The position numbers were made by a program, and so were the translations under genes. The notes under the pieces are model-generated. The model was not told the DNA's origin. It saw only the letters and a program-made list of their open reading frames with translations, and did not search any database. From Anaerolineales bacterium (lineage in GTDB: Bacteria > Chloroflexota > Anaerolineae > Anaerolineales > Villigracilaceae): a stretch of 33,414 nucleotides of DNA. Location of the stretch: the NCBI GenBank assembly GCA_014860745.1, contig JACZJC010000047.1:1-33414 (forward strand), read 5' to 3'. Shown one piece after another: positions 1 to 7,522 of this stretch (the first letter of the stretch is position 1; each line of letters starts with the position of its first letter).

Positions 1-1
1 G

Positions 2-61
2 CCTGAGCCTATGCGTAAACGCCTCCTTTATGCCCCGCCAAATTTTCTTGAATTTGCATAA
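2..61 (+). CDS. Possible 3' end of a gene truncated by the window edge
   Basis: One frame is open from the window edge and stops at a TAA at 59-61, giving 19 residues ending in NFLEFA. The piece is basic and lacks stops, but it is too short to identify or to prove coding. It is recorded only because a gene may run in from the left. The following 500 bases contain no convincing gene, which fits a gene end here. A chance open stretch is equally possible. Confidence 0.2.
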   Translation, partial: PEPMRKRLLYAPPNFLEFA

Positions 62-148
62 GCCCATGCTATTTATTCCAATATTCTTTTGGCGGTTGAT
101 CCATATCGTCATTGCCTCCAGTTTCTACCTCACAACCGCAACCGGATT

Positions 149-209
149 TGTCCGACGGGGTACATATCTGGTATACGGGTATAAATTCAGGCCTTCCCGA
201 TTTATACCC
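149..209 (+). repeat. Dispersed repeat copy A with hairpin
   Basis: Bases 149-184 match 17536-17571 at 34 of 36 positions in the same orientation (core GGGGTACATATCTGGTATAC). The similarity weakens leftwards to about 122, through TTCTACCT and ACAACCG blocks with one single-base gap. Each copy runs into a hairpin. Here the stem is GGGTATAAAT at 177-186 paired with ATTTATACCC at 200-209 around a 13-base loop. The second copy forms a different 10-bp stem from the same left arm region. Conserved flank plus conserved ability to fold suggests a small mobile or structured element rather than chance. Its function is unknown. Confidence 0.6.
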
Positions 210-230
210 ACCACATAGAGAATAAACTAT

Positions 231-418
231 CCAGAAATGCAATACCGCAAAAGTTACTATTGGACTAACGCTCCTTGCCCGTCATCGCAAAATCCGCCGT
301 TTTTCTACCGCAACAGTACCGTAAAAGACCATTTTTTGACCGTAACGGTGCCACAAAAGAACATTTTTTAAGCGACGAGAATTGTCTGTAGTAAGTTTTG
401 CGGTACTGCCCAGAAATG
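231..418. mobile_element. MITE-like element with terminal inverted repeats and 9-bp direct repeats
   Basis: Inverted repeats lie at 241-259 and 389-407 and match at 17 of 19 positions (core TACCGCAAAA / TTTTGCGGTA). Immediately outside them the 9-mer CCAGAAATG occurs at 231-239 and again at 410-418 in direct orientation, as expected for a target-site duplication. The element between is about 170 bp and has no coding capacity. It therefore looks like a non-autonomous miniature inverted-repeat element. No transposase is present in the window, so the mobilising family cannot be named. The case rests only on the IR plus direct-repeat architecture. Confidence 0.55.
309..372 (+). repeat. Two imperfect 32-bp tandem units inside the MITE-like element
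   Basis: Units 309-340 and 341-372 match at 24 of 32 positions and share the pattern CG.AAC.GT.CC followed by AAAAGA and CATTTTTT. They sit inside the putative miniature element and may be internal transposase-binding repeats or simple slippage products. Confidence 0.5.
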
Positions 419-421
419 ACC

Positions 422-446
422 AAACACCCCACGTATAGGGGTGTTT
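422..446. terminator. Hairpin with terminator-like form
   Basis: AAACACCCC at 422-430 pairs perfectly with GGGGTGTTT at 438-446 across a 7-base loop, and the stem runs into a short T-rich tail (TCGTTT). It resembles an intrinsic terminator on the plus strand. It lies just right of the MITE-like element, with no clear gene on either side that it would serve. Confidence 0.4.
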
Positions 447-568
447 TCGTTTAAAACATTCCCGTAAACAATCACACCCCTATTTGCAGCAACCGACAGT
501 TCTTCCAATCCCAAAACCTATCTGCTTTATACTGAACAAGTCATTATATTTTCTACTGGCAGGTAATC

Positions 569-1066
569 ATGATGAATTGTTCCACTGTTCTAAATCAAAA
601 CACTTGGGGTGTGCATCTCAACTTCGAGGGACATTTCAGTTCCCCACCGAGTTGTCTTTCCTAGCTTACACAACTTCAGCAACAAGATTGGCAACGGCGA
701 GGCGTTGTTGTGTGGGATGCAGATCTTCGCATGGTTGCCCATCTCTATGCAGGATATGCGCTTGAACTTTTTGAGCATCTGCAAGGCTATGATACATGGA
801 AGACCAATGGTCTGGCCATCGGCTCACCAACTTTCCAACTCTTCACCAGCAGCGCAGACAACCCGTCACCAAAGATGGGAGGAGCTCGGATATTGGAAAA
901 TCAAATGGAACTTAATACAGATCAAGTACAAGTTCTCATTGAATTTCTGACCGCACAGGAAAGCTTGTTGAAACGTATTTCATCATATGACAAAGAAGAT
1001 GCAGAACAAGCCATCAGCAAGGTCTATCAGCTTATCGCTGCCTATGGCAGAAAAGTTCGGGAATGA
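569..1066 (+). pseudogene. Unidentified ORF interrupted by one amber codon
   Basis: From ATG 569 (AGGT eight bases upstream) one frame runs to a TGA at 1064-1066, broken only by a TAG at 662-664. Without the TAG it would encode about 165 residues. After the TAG the frame resumes with LQQQDWQRRGVVVWDADL and continues into a 118-codon stretch (GTG 710 onward) with protein-like composition and an amphipathic C-terminal half rich in Gln, Glu and Leu. I do not recognise the family. It lies 21 bases before the HTH gene at 1088 and was probably co-transcribed with it. The alternatives are a shorter intact gene starting at GTG 710, or a sequencing error at 662. Its surroundings are degenerate, which favours a decayed gene. 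Confidence 0.45.
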
Positions 1067-1087
1067 AAGAAGAGTGACAAACTCATT

Positions 1088-1306
1088 GTGAATACAAAAC
1101 CGAACATCCGCCCCATTTTCATCCCGCGCGGCAACTATTTCACAGTTCATCAAGCTGCCCAGAATTGTCATGCCACGTCAAAACAGATCAGAGCCTGGAT
1201 CCGCAAGGGTGAACTTAAGGCATTCGATTTGCCGGGATTGGGACTCATCATTGAAACCGATAAGCTAAATGAATTCCTATACGAAAGGGACTTTGATTCT
1301 CAATAG
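1088..1306 (+). CDS. Small excisionase/MerR-type helix-turn-helix protein
   Basis: A 72-residue protein from a GTG start. Residues about 17-45 read FTVHQAAQNCHATSKQIRAW followed by IRKGELKAFDL, the pattern of the HTH_17/excisionase family: the helix-turn-helix is followed by a turn and a short wing around GLGLIIETDKL. Proteins of this type bind DNA as recombination directionality factors or as small MerR-like regulators of plasmids, phages and integrative elements. No integrase is present here, so its partner is missing or outside the window. It follows the amber-interrupted ORF by 21 bases, probably in the same transcript. The spacing to the nearest purine-rich motif (GAAAGAAGAG) is long, so translational coupling is possible. 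Confidence 0.65.
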   Translation: MNTKPNIRPIFIPRGNYFTVHQAAQNCHATSKQIRAWIRKGELKAFDLPGLGLIIETDKLNEFLYERDFDSQ

Positions 1307-1344
1307 AATCAATTCTTCTGATTGATATTCTTTGACAATTTATT

Positions 1345-1849
1345 GCAGCCATGAATCCCCATCCAAGCATCTGGTTTTTAGATACACAAAAGCTGTACGT
1401 GTGCACCAGGTGTCGTTACAAAATATCAGAAGCGAATCTCCGGTCCCTTGCTGGATCGCATCGATTTTCACATCGAAGTCCCCAGAGTGGATTATGAAAA
1501 ACTAAGCGGGGATCGCGTAGGGGAGTCATCAACCTATATTCGCGCACGTGTTCAGGCCGCGCGCAATATTTAACAAAAACGATTTTCGCGTAATGGTTCA
1601 TCTGACATTATTTGCAATGCTGATATGCGCGTCGGGGAGATACGGTAAATTTACATGTTTTAGGTTGAAGATCAGAGTTTGATGTGGACTGCGACATCGT
1701 GCTGTGCATGCTACAACTAAATTTGTTGGTGCGTGCACAGCATCGCATCCTCAAGATATCGCAGCCTATTGCAGATCTGGCTGGTAATGAAAAAAACTGC
1801 GCACTCAGCGGAGGCGCTGCAATACCGTCAGAAGTTGATGATAGGATAA
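1345..1849 (+). pseudogene. comM: Degenerate 3' part of comM/yifB (Mg-chelatase-like AAA+ ATPase)
   Basis: Three frames together reconstruct the C-terminal third of the ComM/YifB family. AAMNP at 1345 corresponds to the family's AAMNPCPCG motif. After a shift of frame, VTKYQKRISGPLLDRID and FHIEVPRVDYEKLSGDR follow from 1415. A TAA at 1571-1573 sits exactly where family members have Gln (NI*QKRFS). The same frame resumes through NADMRVGEIR to another TAA. A further shift gives RAQHRILKIS and PIADLAGNEK around 1730-1800, and a last shift gives AEALQYRQKLM, ending at the TAA 1847-1849. ComM is a helicase-like protein that promotes branch migration during natural transformation. At least two stops and three frame changes show this copy is dead. 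The N-terminal two thirds and Walker A are absent from the window. Confidence 0.85.
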
Positions 1850-1929
1850 CAGAATCATCGTTAAGATTCTCAATGAGACTACGTGGATGAATTAACCTTA
1901 CATGTAATATTTTTGTAATAAATTCCGCT

Positions 1930-1935
1930 TATACT
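1930..1935 (+). promoter_or_regulatory. Possible -10 element for the glycosylation cluster
   Basis: TATACT lies eight bases before ATG 1944, and no Shine-Dalgarno sequence is visible between them. If it is a real -10 box, transcription would begin at or next to the start codon, giving a leaderless mRNA. No good -35 hexamer is seen at 17 bases, so this is weak. Confidence 0.3.
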
Positions 1936-1943
1936 ATTTGCTT

Positions 1944-2705
1944 ATGCACATCGCCGTCGTGATTCCAACTTATAACGAAGCAGAGAATTTGCCCAGGCTC
2001 CTATCTTCTTTATTTGCGCTTCCACTGGATTTGAGCGTTTTGGTTGTAGACGACAATAGCCCGGATGGCACGGGCCATCTGGCTGACGAGTTTGCAGCAG
2101 CGAATGCTGGAAGAGTAAATGTGCTCCATCGTCCCGGAAGACTTGGACTTTCATCAGCATACGTGCAAGGGTTCCAGCATATCCTCGGTAAGGGTGCAGA
2201 TGCGATTGCCCAAATGGATGCTGATTTCTCCCACGACCCAGCGACACTAATCGAAATGATAAAAATACTGGAGACCAGTGATGTCGTCTTCGGTTCGCGA
2301 TACACCCCGGGCGGCAGTGTTGACATCCAATGGCCGTTCTGGCGAAAGGGGCTCTCATCTTGGGGGAATTATTATGCACGTACGATTCTAAGGGTGCCTT
2401 TGAAAGATATTACGACTGGCTACCGTCTCTGGCGATCAGCGACACTACAAGGGATGCCTTTTAGCAATATTCAATCGAAAGGTTTTATTTTCCAGGTCGA
2501 GATGGCATACTTGGCGCACTGCCTGGAATACCAAATGAAAGAGACCCCTATTTACTTTAATGACCGGCGCCGCGGAAAATCGAAGATGTCATTTGGAATT
2601 CAGGTTGAGGCGGCTTTCCACGTCTGGAAGATTTGGTTGGAATATCGCAATCTGTGTCACGCAGGTCAGGCGGGTCGCATTCGCCAATTTGAAACGGGTA
2701 TCTGA
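1944..2705 (+). CDS. Polyprenol-phosphate mannose synthase-like glycosyltransferase, GT2 (DPM1 type)
   Basis: A 253-residue GT-A enzyme, with ATG 1944 preferred over TTG 1938. The N-terminus VVIPTYNEAENL, the nucleotide-binding VVDDNSPDGTG and the metal-binding DADFSHDP are the hallmarks of the dolichyl/polyprenyl-phosphate mannosyltransferase subgroup. FGSRYTPGG and DITTGYRLWR are also typical. These soluble, membrane-associated enzymes move mannose or another hexose from GDP/UDP-sugar to a polyprenyl phosphate carrier at the cytoplasmic face. The two GT-C membrane proteins downstream are the kind of enzyme that uses such lipid-linked sugars, so a joint role in extracytoplasmic glycosylation is likely. 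There is no C-terminal membrane domain, so it is the short form of the family. The sugar specificity cannot be told. Confidence 0.88.
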   Translation: MHIAVVIPTYNEAENLPRLLSSLFALPLDLSVLVVDDNSPDGTGHLADEFAAANAGRVNVLHRPGRLGLSSAYVQGFQHILGKGADAIAQMDADFSHDPATLIEMIKILETSDVVFGSRYTPGGSVDIQWPFWRKGLSSWGNYYARTILRVPLKDITTGYRLWRSATLQGMPFSNIQSKGFIFQVEMAYLAHCLEYQMKETPIYFNDRRRGKSKMSFGIQVEAAFHVWKIWLEYRNLCHAGQAGRIRQFETGI

Positions 2706-2827
2706 CCGACTCTCGAATTGATTTCATGGGAATCTTCCAGTGCTCTTGTCAAAATCAACCCTAAGAATTCATCGTCTCAAACCATCTGATTGTTATACAT
2801 TATTACCAATTAGAAACGGAAGAAATT

Positions 2828-3370
2828 ATGCCCCCAAAACCCTGGAAAACATTATCAAGCCGGCCAATTTACGAGAACCCCTGGACACATATACGGGAAG
2901 ATATTGCCGAAATGCCGAATGGCAAGACTACTATTTATGGTGTCATAGAATGTGGGCACTGCGTAGGCGTGTTGCCCTTTCTTGACGAGAAACATGTTGT
3001 TATGGTGCGGCAATACCGCTATGTCTTCAGTGAAAATACCCGTTGGGAGATGCCAACGGGAGGAGTAAAACCCGGGGAGGAATGGATTGACGCAGCTCGC
3101 CGTGAATTACGTGAAGAGGTCGGATACGACGCGTCTGAGCTGGATCCCATTAGCACGTATTACACCAGTAAGTCCATCGTGCAGGAAATCGCTCACCTTT
3201 ATATTGGACATAAGCTCACGCAGGTACAGTCAATCCCGGATGAAACAGAATTTCTGGAGGTCGAAACCTTCAAATTCGATCAAGTTCTCCAGATGGTGAT
3301 CGATAATGAGATCCGTGACAGTATGACTGTAATTGCAGTACTCCATGCGGCGCGGAAACTTGGAATGTAA
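2828..3370 (+). CDS. Nudix hydrolase, ADP-sugar pyrophosphatase type
   Basis: A 180-residue protein with a complete Nudix box. Gly78 begins the motif, Glu84 follows, and RELREEVGY at 92-100 supplies the Mg-binding glutamates. The order of elements (N-terminal strand with ENPW, central RQYRY, then WEMPTGG before the box) is that of ADP-ribose or ADP-sugar pyrophosphatases of about 180-210 residues, which hydrolyse nucleoside diphosphate sugars to sugar phosphate and NMP. GGAAG eight bases before ATG 2828 is a fair ribosome-binding site. The setting among glycosyltransferases makes a nucleotide-sugar substrate plausible, but Nudix substrates cannot be assigned from sequence alone. Confidence 0.85.
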   Translation: MPPKPWKTLSSRPIYENPWTHIREDIAEMPNGKTTIYGVIECGHCVGVLPFLDEKHVVMVRQYRYVFSENTRWEMPTGGVKPGEEWIDAARRELREEVGYDASELDPISTYYTSKSIVQEIAHLYIGHKLTQVQSIPDETEFLEVETFKFDQVLQMVIDNEIRDSMTVIAVLHAARKLGM

Positions 3371-3441
3371 GATTTTTGTAATATAAGAACTTTAGAATAG
3401 ACCATGTCAATTGATAAAACTATTATAGATGGAGGTCCCAA

Positions 3442-4017
3442 ATGGAAAAAATATTAAACTCGAAAGACGCCATGCCTGTTGATGGGCTTGGTCGGATAGG
3501 CATGATTATTTCCCGCCTTATCTATGGGTATTTATGGTACACCCAATTGCTTTGGAAACTACCGCCAACCTTTGGCTGCCCGCCCAATTTTGCGGTGACC
3601 GAAAATATTCGTGAGCGCACGACTGGGCTTTGCGATTGGGTTGGTGTTATGACCATCTATTCAAAATGGCCCTTACAAGCATCCCTGGTAGAGAGCCTGG
3701 TTGTCCCCAACATGTCCTGGATGGGCTGGCTCATCTGGTTGATGGAAGCCTTCGTTGCCATATCCTTGATTCTCGGATTGTTTACCCGGCTGGGAGGCTT
3801 GGCGGCTTTAATTCAGGCAGTCAACTTATATATAGGCGTAACTGCCGCCCCGTTTGAATGGTACTGGACGTATGGAATGCTCTCCATTTTGGGTCTAGTC
3901 TTCCTCGCAGTGCCAACCGGCCGCGTTTTCGGCTTGGACGCCTGGTTACGCCCACGTCTTCAAGCTGGAGTGGATCAAGGAAATCGTTTCGCAAAAATTC
4001 TCCTGCTCCTGACCTGA
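3442..4017 (+). CDS. DoxX-family integral membrane protein
   Basis: A 191-residue protein preceded by a clear GGAGG. Hydrophobic segments lie around residues 17-36, 88-108, 112-135 and 138-158, giving the four-helix DoxX/DoxD fold. The motif R-LIYGYLWYTQLLWKLPP near the first helix resembles DoxD subunits of thiosulfate:quinone oxidoreductase and related DoxX proteins. A cluster of aromatic residues (WYWTYG) precedes the last helix. Known relatives act in quinone-linked sulfur metabolism or membrane redox homeostasis, but most DoxX proteins are uncharacterised. It ends 11 bases before the GT-C gene at 4029 and is probably co-transcribed. A direct role in glycosylation is not evident. Confidence 0.75.
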   Translation: MEKILNSKDAMPVDGLGRIGMIISRLIYGYLWYTQLLWKLPPTFGCPPNFAVTENIRERTTGLCDWVGVMTIYSKWPLQASLVESLVVPNMSWMGWLIWLMEAFVAISLILGLFTRLGGLAALIQAVNLYIGVTAAPFEWYWTYGMLSILGLVFLAVPTGRVFGLDAWLRPRLQAGVDQGNRFAKILLLLT

Positions 4018-4028
4018 ATCTAAAAACG

Positions 4029-5390
4029 ATGCCTCGCTCAGAGAAATGGTTGCTTAGTCTGTTGGGGATTCTTCTTATTGCAACCTATATCTTCACGCTG
4101 ATACTCGGTGATTTACGAAAAGATACGGTTGCTTTTGAATACATTTTCTTCTCCGCGTTCATACTGTATGGCGTCGCGTGCTTTGTAGTTTTAAAACCAG
4201 TAACGGTTGATCGCCGCATTATTTACGGCATCTTCGCCGTCGCCGCCATAATGCAAGGCATCTTGGTTTTTACCCGTCCCACTCTTTCTGACGATATGTA
4301 TCGCTACGTTTGGGACGGTAGGGTGCAGGCACACGGAATCAGCCCCTATCGTTACCCTCCCAACGCACCTGAATTGAATTTTTTGCGGGATGATGAAATT
4401 TATCCATCTATCAACCGCAAGGGAGTCGTGACCGTTTATCCGCCAGCTGCAGAAGGGGCATACGCTCTTCTTTGGCGCATCTGGCCCGATAACATTCGTT
4501 GGTTTCAAACGGTGATGGCAGCAGGCAGCTTATTGGCGGGGGTTCTCCTAGCTGGTTTGCTGCATGATTTGAACCGTTCGCCAGTGCGCGCGCTCATCTA
4601 TTTATGGTCGCCGCTGTTGATGTTTGAAACGGCTCATTCCGCCCATGTAGATGGACTTGTATTACCATTCCTGGTCGGCGCCTGGTGGGCTAGAGTTCGT
4701 GAACGGGATGGGTTGACGGGTTTCTTGCTGGGTATTGCAACTGCAATGAAGTTTTACCCCGCCCTGCTTTTACCCTTTTTGTGGCGTCCCCGCCATTCAC
4801 AGGGATGGTGGCGAATGCCACTAGCTTTTTTAATAACAGTGTTTTTTTTCTATCTTCCTTATATCACCCTCAGCGGACGACAAGTCATTGGTTTTTTGCC
4901 CCGTTACCTTCAAGAAACATTCAACGTGAGTCCATTAGTCTCGTTGTTAAACTTTATCCTTGAGTCGCTCAAGATATATTCTCCAACCAGCCTTACGTTA
5001 TTAACTTTGGGCATTATCATTCTTCTGGCAGTTTGGGCGGTTCTACATCCTGCCGAGAATGGTGAAACTGCTTTGCGGCGCAGTATCTGGCCGATTGCTG
5101 TAATTACCTTATTCTCCCAAAACCTATTTTCGTGGTACATGCTTTGGCTTCTGCCATTAATTGCGATCTTTCTCGAACCATCCAAAAAACAGTCAGGGAT
5201 TCTTGTATTGCCCCGGCTCAATGCATGGACAGGCTGGTGGCTGTTCTGTGGATTGGTGGGATTATCGTACACTTTCTTTATAGACTGGAAACCAGTTAAT
5301 GCCGCGATTCTGGCACAGTTCATCCCCTTGTACGCCATTCTTTTGATTGATCTTATGAGGTCCAATGCAAAGCCTGCGCTTGTTGATTAA
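4029..5390 (+). CDS. GT-C fold integral membrane glycosyltransferase (DUF2029/GT87-like), first copy
   Basis: A 453-residue polytopic protein with about ten to twelve hydrophobic segments. The open frame extends upstream to 3858 inside the DoxX gene, but ATG 4029 follows the DoxX stop by 11 bases and begins a typical short basic end (MPRSEKW) before the first membrane helix. The first extracytoplasmic loop contains SDDMYRYVWDGRV, with Asp88-Asp89 at the position of the catalytic/metal-binding acidic residues of GT-C enzymes. TVYPP and MKFYPALLLPFL are motifs of the polyprenol-phosphate-mannose-dependent mannosyltransferase family. Such enzymes transfer sugars from lipid carriers to glycans outside the membrane. 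The donor is probably made by the GT2 at 1944. Confidence 0.78.
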   Translation: MPRSEKWLLSLLGILLIATYIFTLILGDLRKDTVAFEYIFFSAFILYGVACFVVLKPVTVDRRIIYGIFAVAAIMQGILVFTRPTLSDDMYRYVWDGRVQAHGISPYRYPPNAPELNFLRDDEIYPSINRKGVVTVYPPAAEGAYALLWRIWPDNIRWFQTVMAAGSLLAGVLLAGLLHDLNRSPVRALIYLWSPLLMFETAHSAHVDGLVLPFLVGAWWARVRERDGLTGFLLGIATAMKFYPALLLPFLWRPRHSQGWWRMPLAFLITVFFFYLPYITLSGRQVIGFLPRYLQETFNVSPLVSLLNFILESLKIYSPTSLTLLTLGIIILLAVWAVLHPAENGETALRRSIWPIAVITLFSQNLFSWYMLWLLPLIAIFLEPSKKQSGILVLPRLNAWTGWWLFCGLVGLSYTFFIDWKPVNAAILAQFIPLYAILLIDLMRSNAKPALVD

Positions 5391-6837
5391 GAAATACCCG
5401 ATCCCGCCAAAAACTCAATTGGCTCTTATGGTTTTGGCGAGTTTATTCATTTATATCCTTGCATTCCTCTTACCCACAAACCTTTTAAAGCTTTATGCCC
5501 AGCCAAGATTGGATAGGGACCTTCTGTTCTATCAAGGTACGCCAGCGTACTTACGGTTAGGGCTGAGTTTTATCGGAGTGTGGGTATTGTATTGGCTTGG
5601 GTACAGAATCAGCAACAAGGTCCAGAACAGAAGCGGCTGGGTGATTGTCGTCTTTGGAATGTTCACGTTCATCGTCGTATTTCTGTTCGTTGCGCCCTTT
5701 GATGCCGCAGACATTTACGACAATATTATGCATGGCCGCATTTTGGGAGTTCATCAAGCCAACCCCTTTCAACAAGTGATCGCAGATTATCCCAATGACC
5801 CTTTCCACGAGTACGCGGCATGGAAAAACGCGCGCTCGGCGTATGGGCCGCTCTGGGAACTGCTCGCGGGTTTAACCGCCAGATTGGCTGGGGACGGCAT
5901 CATTGCGAATGTACTTGCGTTCAAATTATTACCAGGCATTTTTCATCTGGCTGGGGTGGTCGTTGTCGTGCTGTATCTGCGTCAGACGGCACCAGAGCAA
6001 GCATTGGGTGGTGCGTTGCTCCTGGGTTGGAATCCGCTTATGCTTTATGAGACCTGGGGCAATGGTCACAATGATGTGGCAATGGCATTCTGGTTTCTTG
6101 CAGCCGCATGGTGGATTCTCCGCCGTCATTACACCTTGGCAGCGCTTTCCCTGATGGTGGGTGCGTTAATTAAATTCATACCCATTTTGTTAATTCCTAC
6201 TGTGTTGTTGATCGGCTGGCGCAGCCTGGAAACAATTCGCGCGCGGCTTTTATTCCTTGTCAATACTGCCCTGCTTTCTTTGCTGATCACAGCCGCCTCA
6301 TACTATCCATTCTGGAATGGATTCGCCACACTTAGCTTTGATCGGCGAATGCAAATGTTCAGCGCCTCCATTCCTGCGACGATCTTTCAGTTATTAAAAC
6401 CAACTCTCGGTTTGAATGACGCGGCACGGCTCGTCAGCTTAAGCGCTTTGGGATTACTGGCAGTATTTGTCCTCATCCAATCTTTTCGCATTAATGAAAA
6501 AGAATCTTCGCGCAATTTTCCCCAGACCACATTTTATATTCTGGCTTTCTACCTGTTGATCACATGCCTGTGGTTTCAACAATGGTACACCTTATGGCTG
6601 GTTTGTCTCGCGCCTTTGCTCTTGAAACCCAATCGCCGCCTGGCGATCCTTTTCAGTTTTTGGGTTGTTACCAAACAATTGGTATTTAGCCGCATATTTG
6701 TTGCAACGATGTTTTTCAAGCCCGAAACAGCGATTTATCTGACGCCGCTCCACACCCTAGCTGTTCTGGGCGTGCCCTGGATTTATGCCGTATGGATTCT
6801 TAAAACGAATCGAAAGAGAAAAGATAAATATGTTTAA
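5365..6837 (+). CDS. GT-C fold integral membrane glycosyltransferase, second copy
   Basis: A 490-residue polytopic protein, related in layout to the preceding gene and overlapping it by 26 bases, so the two are translationally coupled. Residues 113-125 read DAADIYDNIMHGR, an acidic first-loop motif comparable to SDDMYRYVWDGR upstream. YGPLWELLAGL, LGWNPLMLYETWGNGHND and a following LIKFIPILL are family motifs also seen in the neighbour. The protein has about eleven membrane segments and a lysine-rich C-terminus (KTNRKRKDK) that should be cytoplasmic. It is expected to add another sugar from a polyprenyl-linked donor. Two adjacent diverged GT-C genes suggest sequential sugar addition to one glycan. 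Confidence 0.75.
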   Translation: MQSLRLLIKKYPIPPKTQLALMVLASLFIYILAFLLPTNLLKLYAQPRLDRDLLFYQGTPAYLRLGLSFIGVWVLYWLGYRISNKVQNRSGWVIVVFGMFTFIVVFLFVAPFDAADIYDNIMHGRILGVHQANPFQQVIADYPNDPFHEYAAWKNARSAYGPLWELLAGLTARLAGDGIIANVLAFKLLPGIFHLAGVVVVVLYLRQTAPEQALGGALLLGWNPLMLYETWGNGHNDVAMAFWFLAAAWWILRRHYTLAALSLMVGALIKFIPILLIPTVLLIGWRSLETIRARLLFLVNTALLSLLITAASYYPFWNGFATLSFDRRMQMFSASIPATIFQLLKPTLGLNDAARLVSLSALGLLAVFVLIQSFRINEKESSRNFPQTTFYILAFYLLITCLWFQQWYTLWLVCLAPLLLKPNRRLAILFSFWVVTKQLVFSRIFVATMFFKPETAIYLTPLHTLAVLGVPWIYAVWILKTNRKRKDKYV

Positions 6838-7519
6838 AAATATTTTGATCGTGGTTGCCAAACGACCTGCGCCCGGACAGACAAAGACTCGTCTCTCTCC
6901 GCTAATGACTCCCGAACAAGCCAGCGCGTTGTATGAATGTTTCTTGCAAGATACGCTGGATCAAATGCGGCAGGTGGATGAGACGCAGCGCTTGATCGCT
7001 TATCTGCCACAAGACGAACAGGATTACTTTCGCCGCCTCGCTCCTGACTTTGAACTGATTCTGCAAAATGGGCATGATCTTGGCGGACGCCTTGACAACG
7101 CCCTCACAGATTGCCTTTCGCAGGGATACGAATATGCCGTCATCATGGATAGCGACAGCCCAACACTCCCTCCAGCTTTTCTTTCGCAAGCCTTCACCAC
7201 TCTCTCTCATGGCGCGGATGTGGTTTTAGGCCCCTGCGAGGATGGCGGATATTATTTGATCGGGATTAAAAAGCCTGCGCCGCGTTTATTACGAGAAGTG
7301 CAAATGAGCACACCGACAGTGACTGCCGATACGATTGCGATTGCAAAAGAAGAAGGCTTGAGTGTCAGTCTATTACCCATCTGGTATGACGTGGATGACG
7401 GGGCAAGCCTAATTCGATTGATAAAAGAACTGGACGACCTCGACTCACAGGTTGCAATTCATACGCGCAAGTTTATAGAACAAAATTCAATTCGCCAATT
7501 ACTTTTTCGGGAAGTATAA
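6830..7519 (+). CDS. DUF2064/TIGR04282-family glycosyltransferase-like (CofC-like) protein
   Basis: A 229-residue protein from ATG 6830, which overlaps the preceding gene by 8 bases. The frame stays open to 6785, but those residues are the other gene's coding region. The N-terminus VVAKRPAPGQTKTRL is the nucleotide-binding signature of this family (A.K.P.PG..KTRL). MDSDSPTLP is the metal-binding motif, and GPCEDGGYYLIG is highly typical. Members resemble nucleotidyltransferases such as CofC and usually sit beside GT2 enzymes in glycolipid clusters, as here (TTG 7523 follows by 3 bases). The biochemical reaction of most members is not established. Length is normal for the family. Confidence 0.85.
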   Translation: MFKNILIVVAKRPAPGQTKTRLSPLMTPEQASALYECFLQDTLDQMRQVDETQRLIAYLPQDEQDYFRRLAPDFELILQNGHDLGGRLDNALTDCLSQGYEYAVIMDSDSPTLPPAFLSQAFTTLSHGADVVLGPCEDGGYYLIGIKKPAPRLLREVQMSTPTVTADTIAIAKEEGLSVSLLPIWYDVDDGASLIRLIKELDDLDSQVAIHTRKFIEQNSIRQLLFREV

Positions 7520-7522
7520 AAA

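Noticed and set aside
30-218. A 62-codon plus-strand frame near the left edge
   Set aside because: It runs through the dispersed repeat and hairpin, is made mostly of hydrophobic chance sequence and has no ribosome-binding site.
3858-4028. Longer start for the first GT-C gene inside the DoxX gene
   Set aside because: The extension is the DoxX coding region in another frame. ATG 4029 lies just after the DoxX stop and fits the membrane topology.
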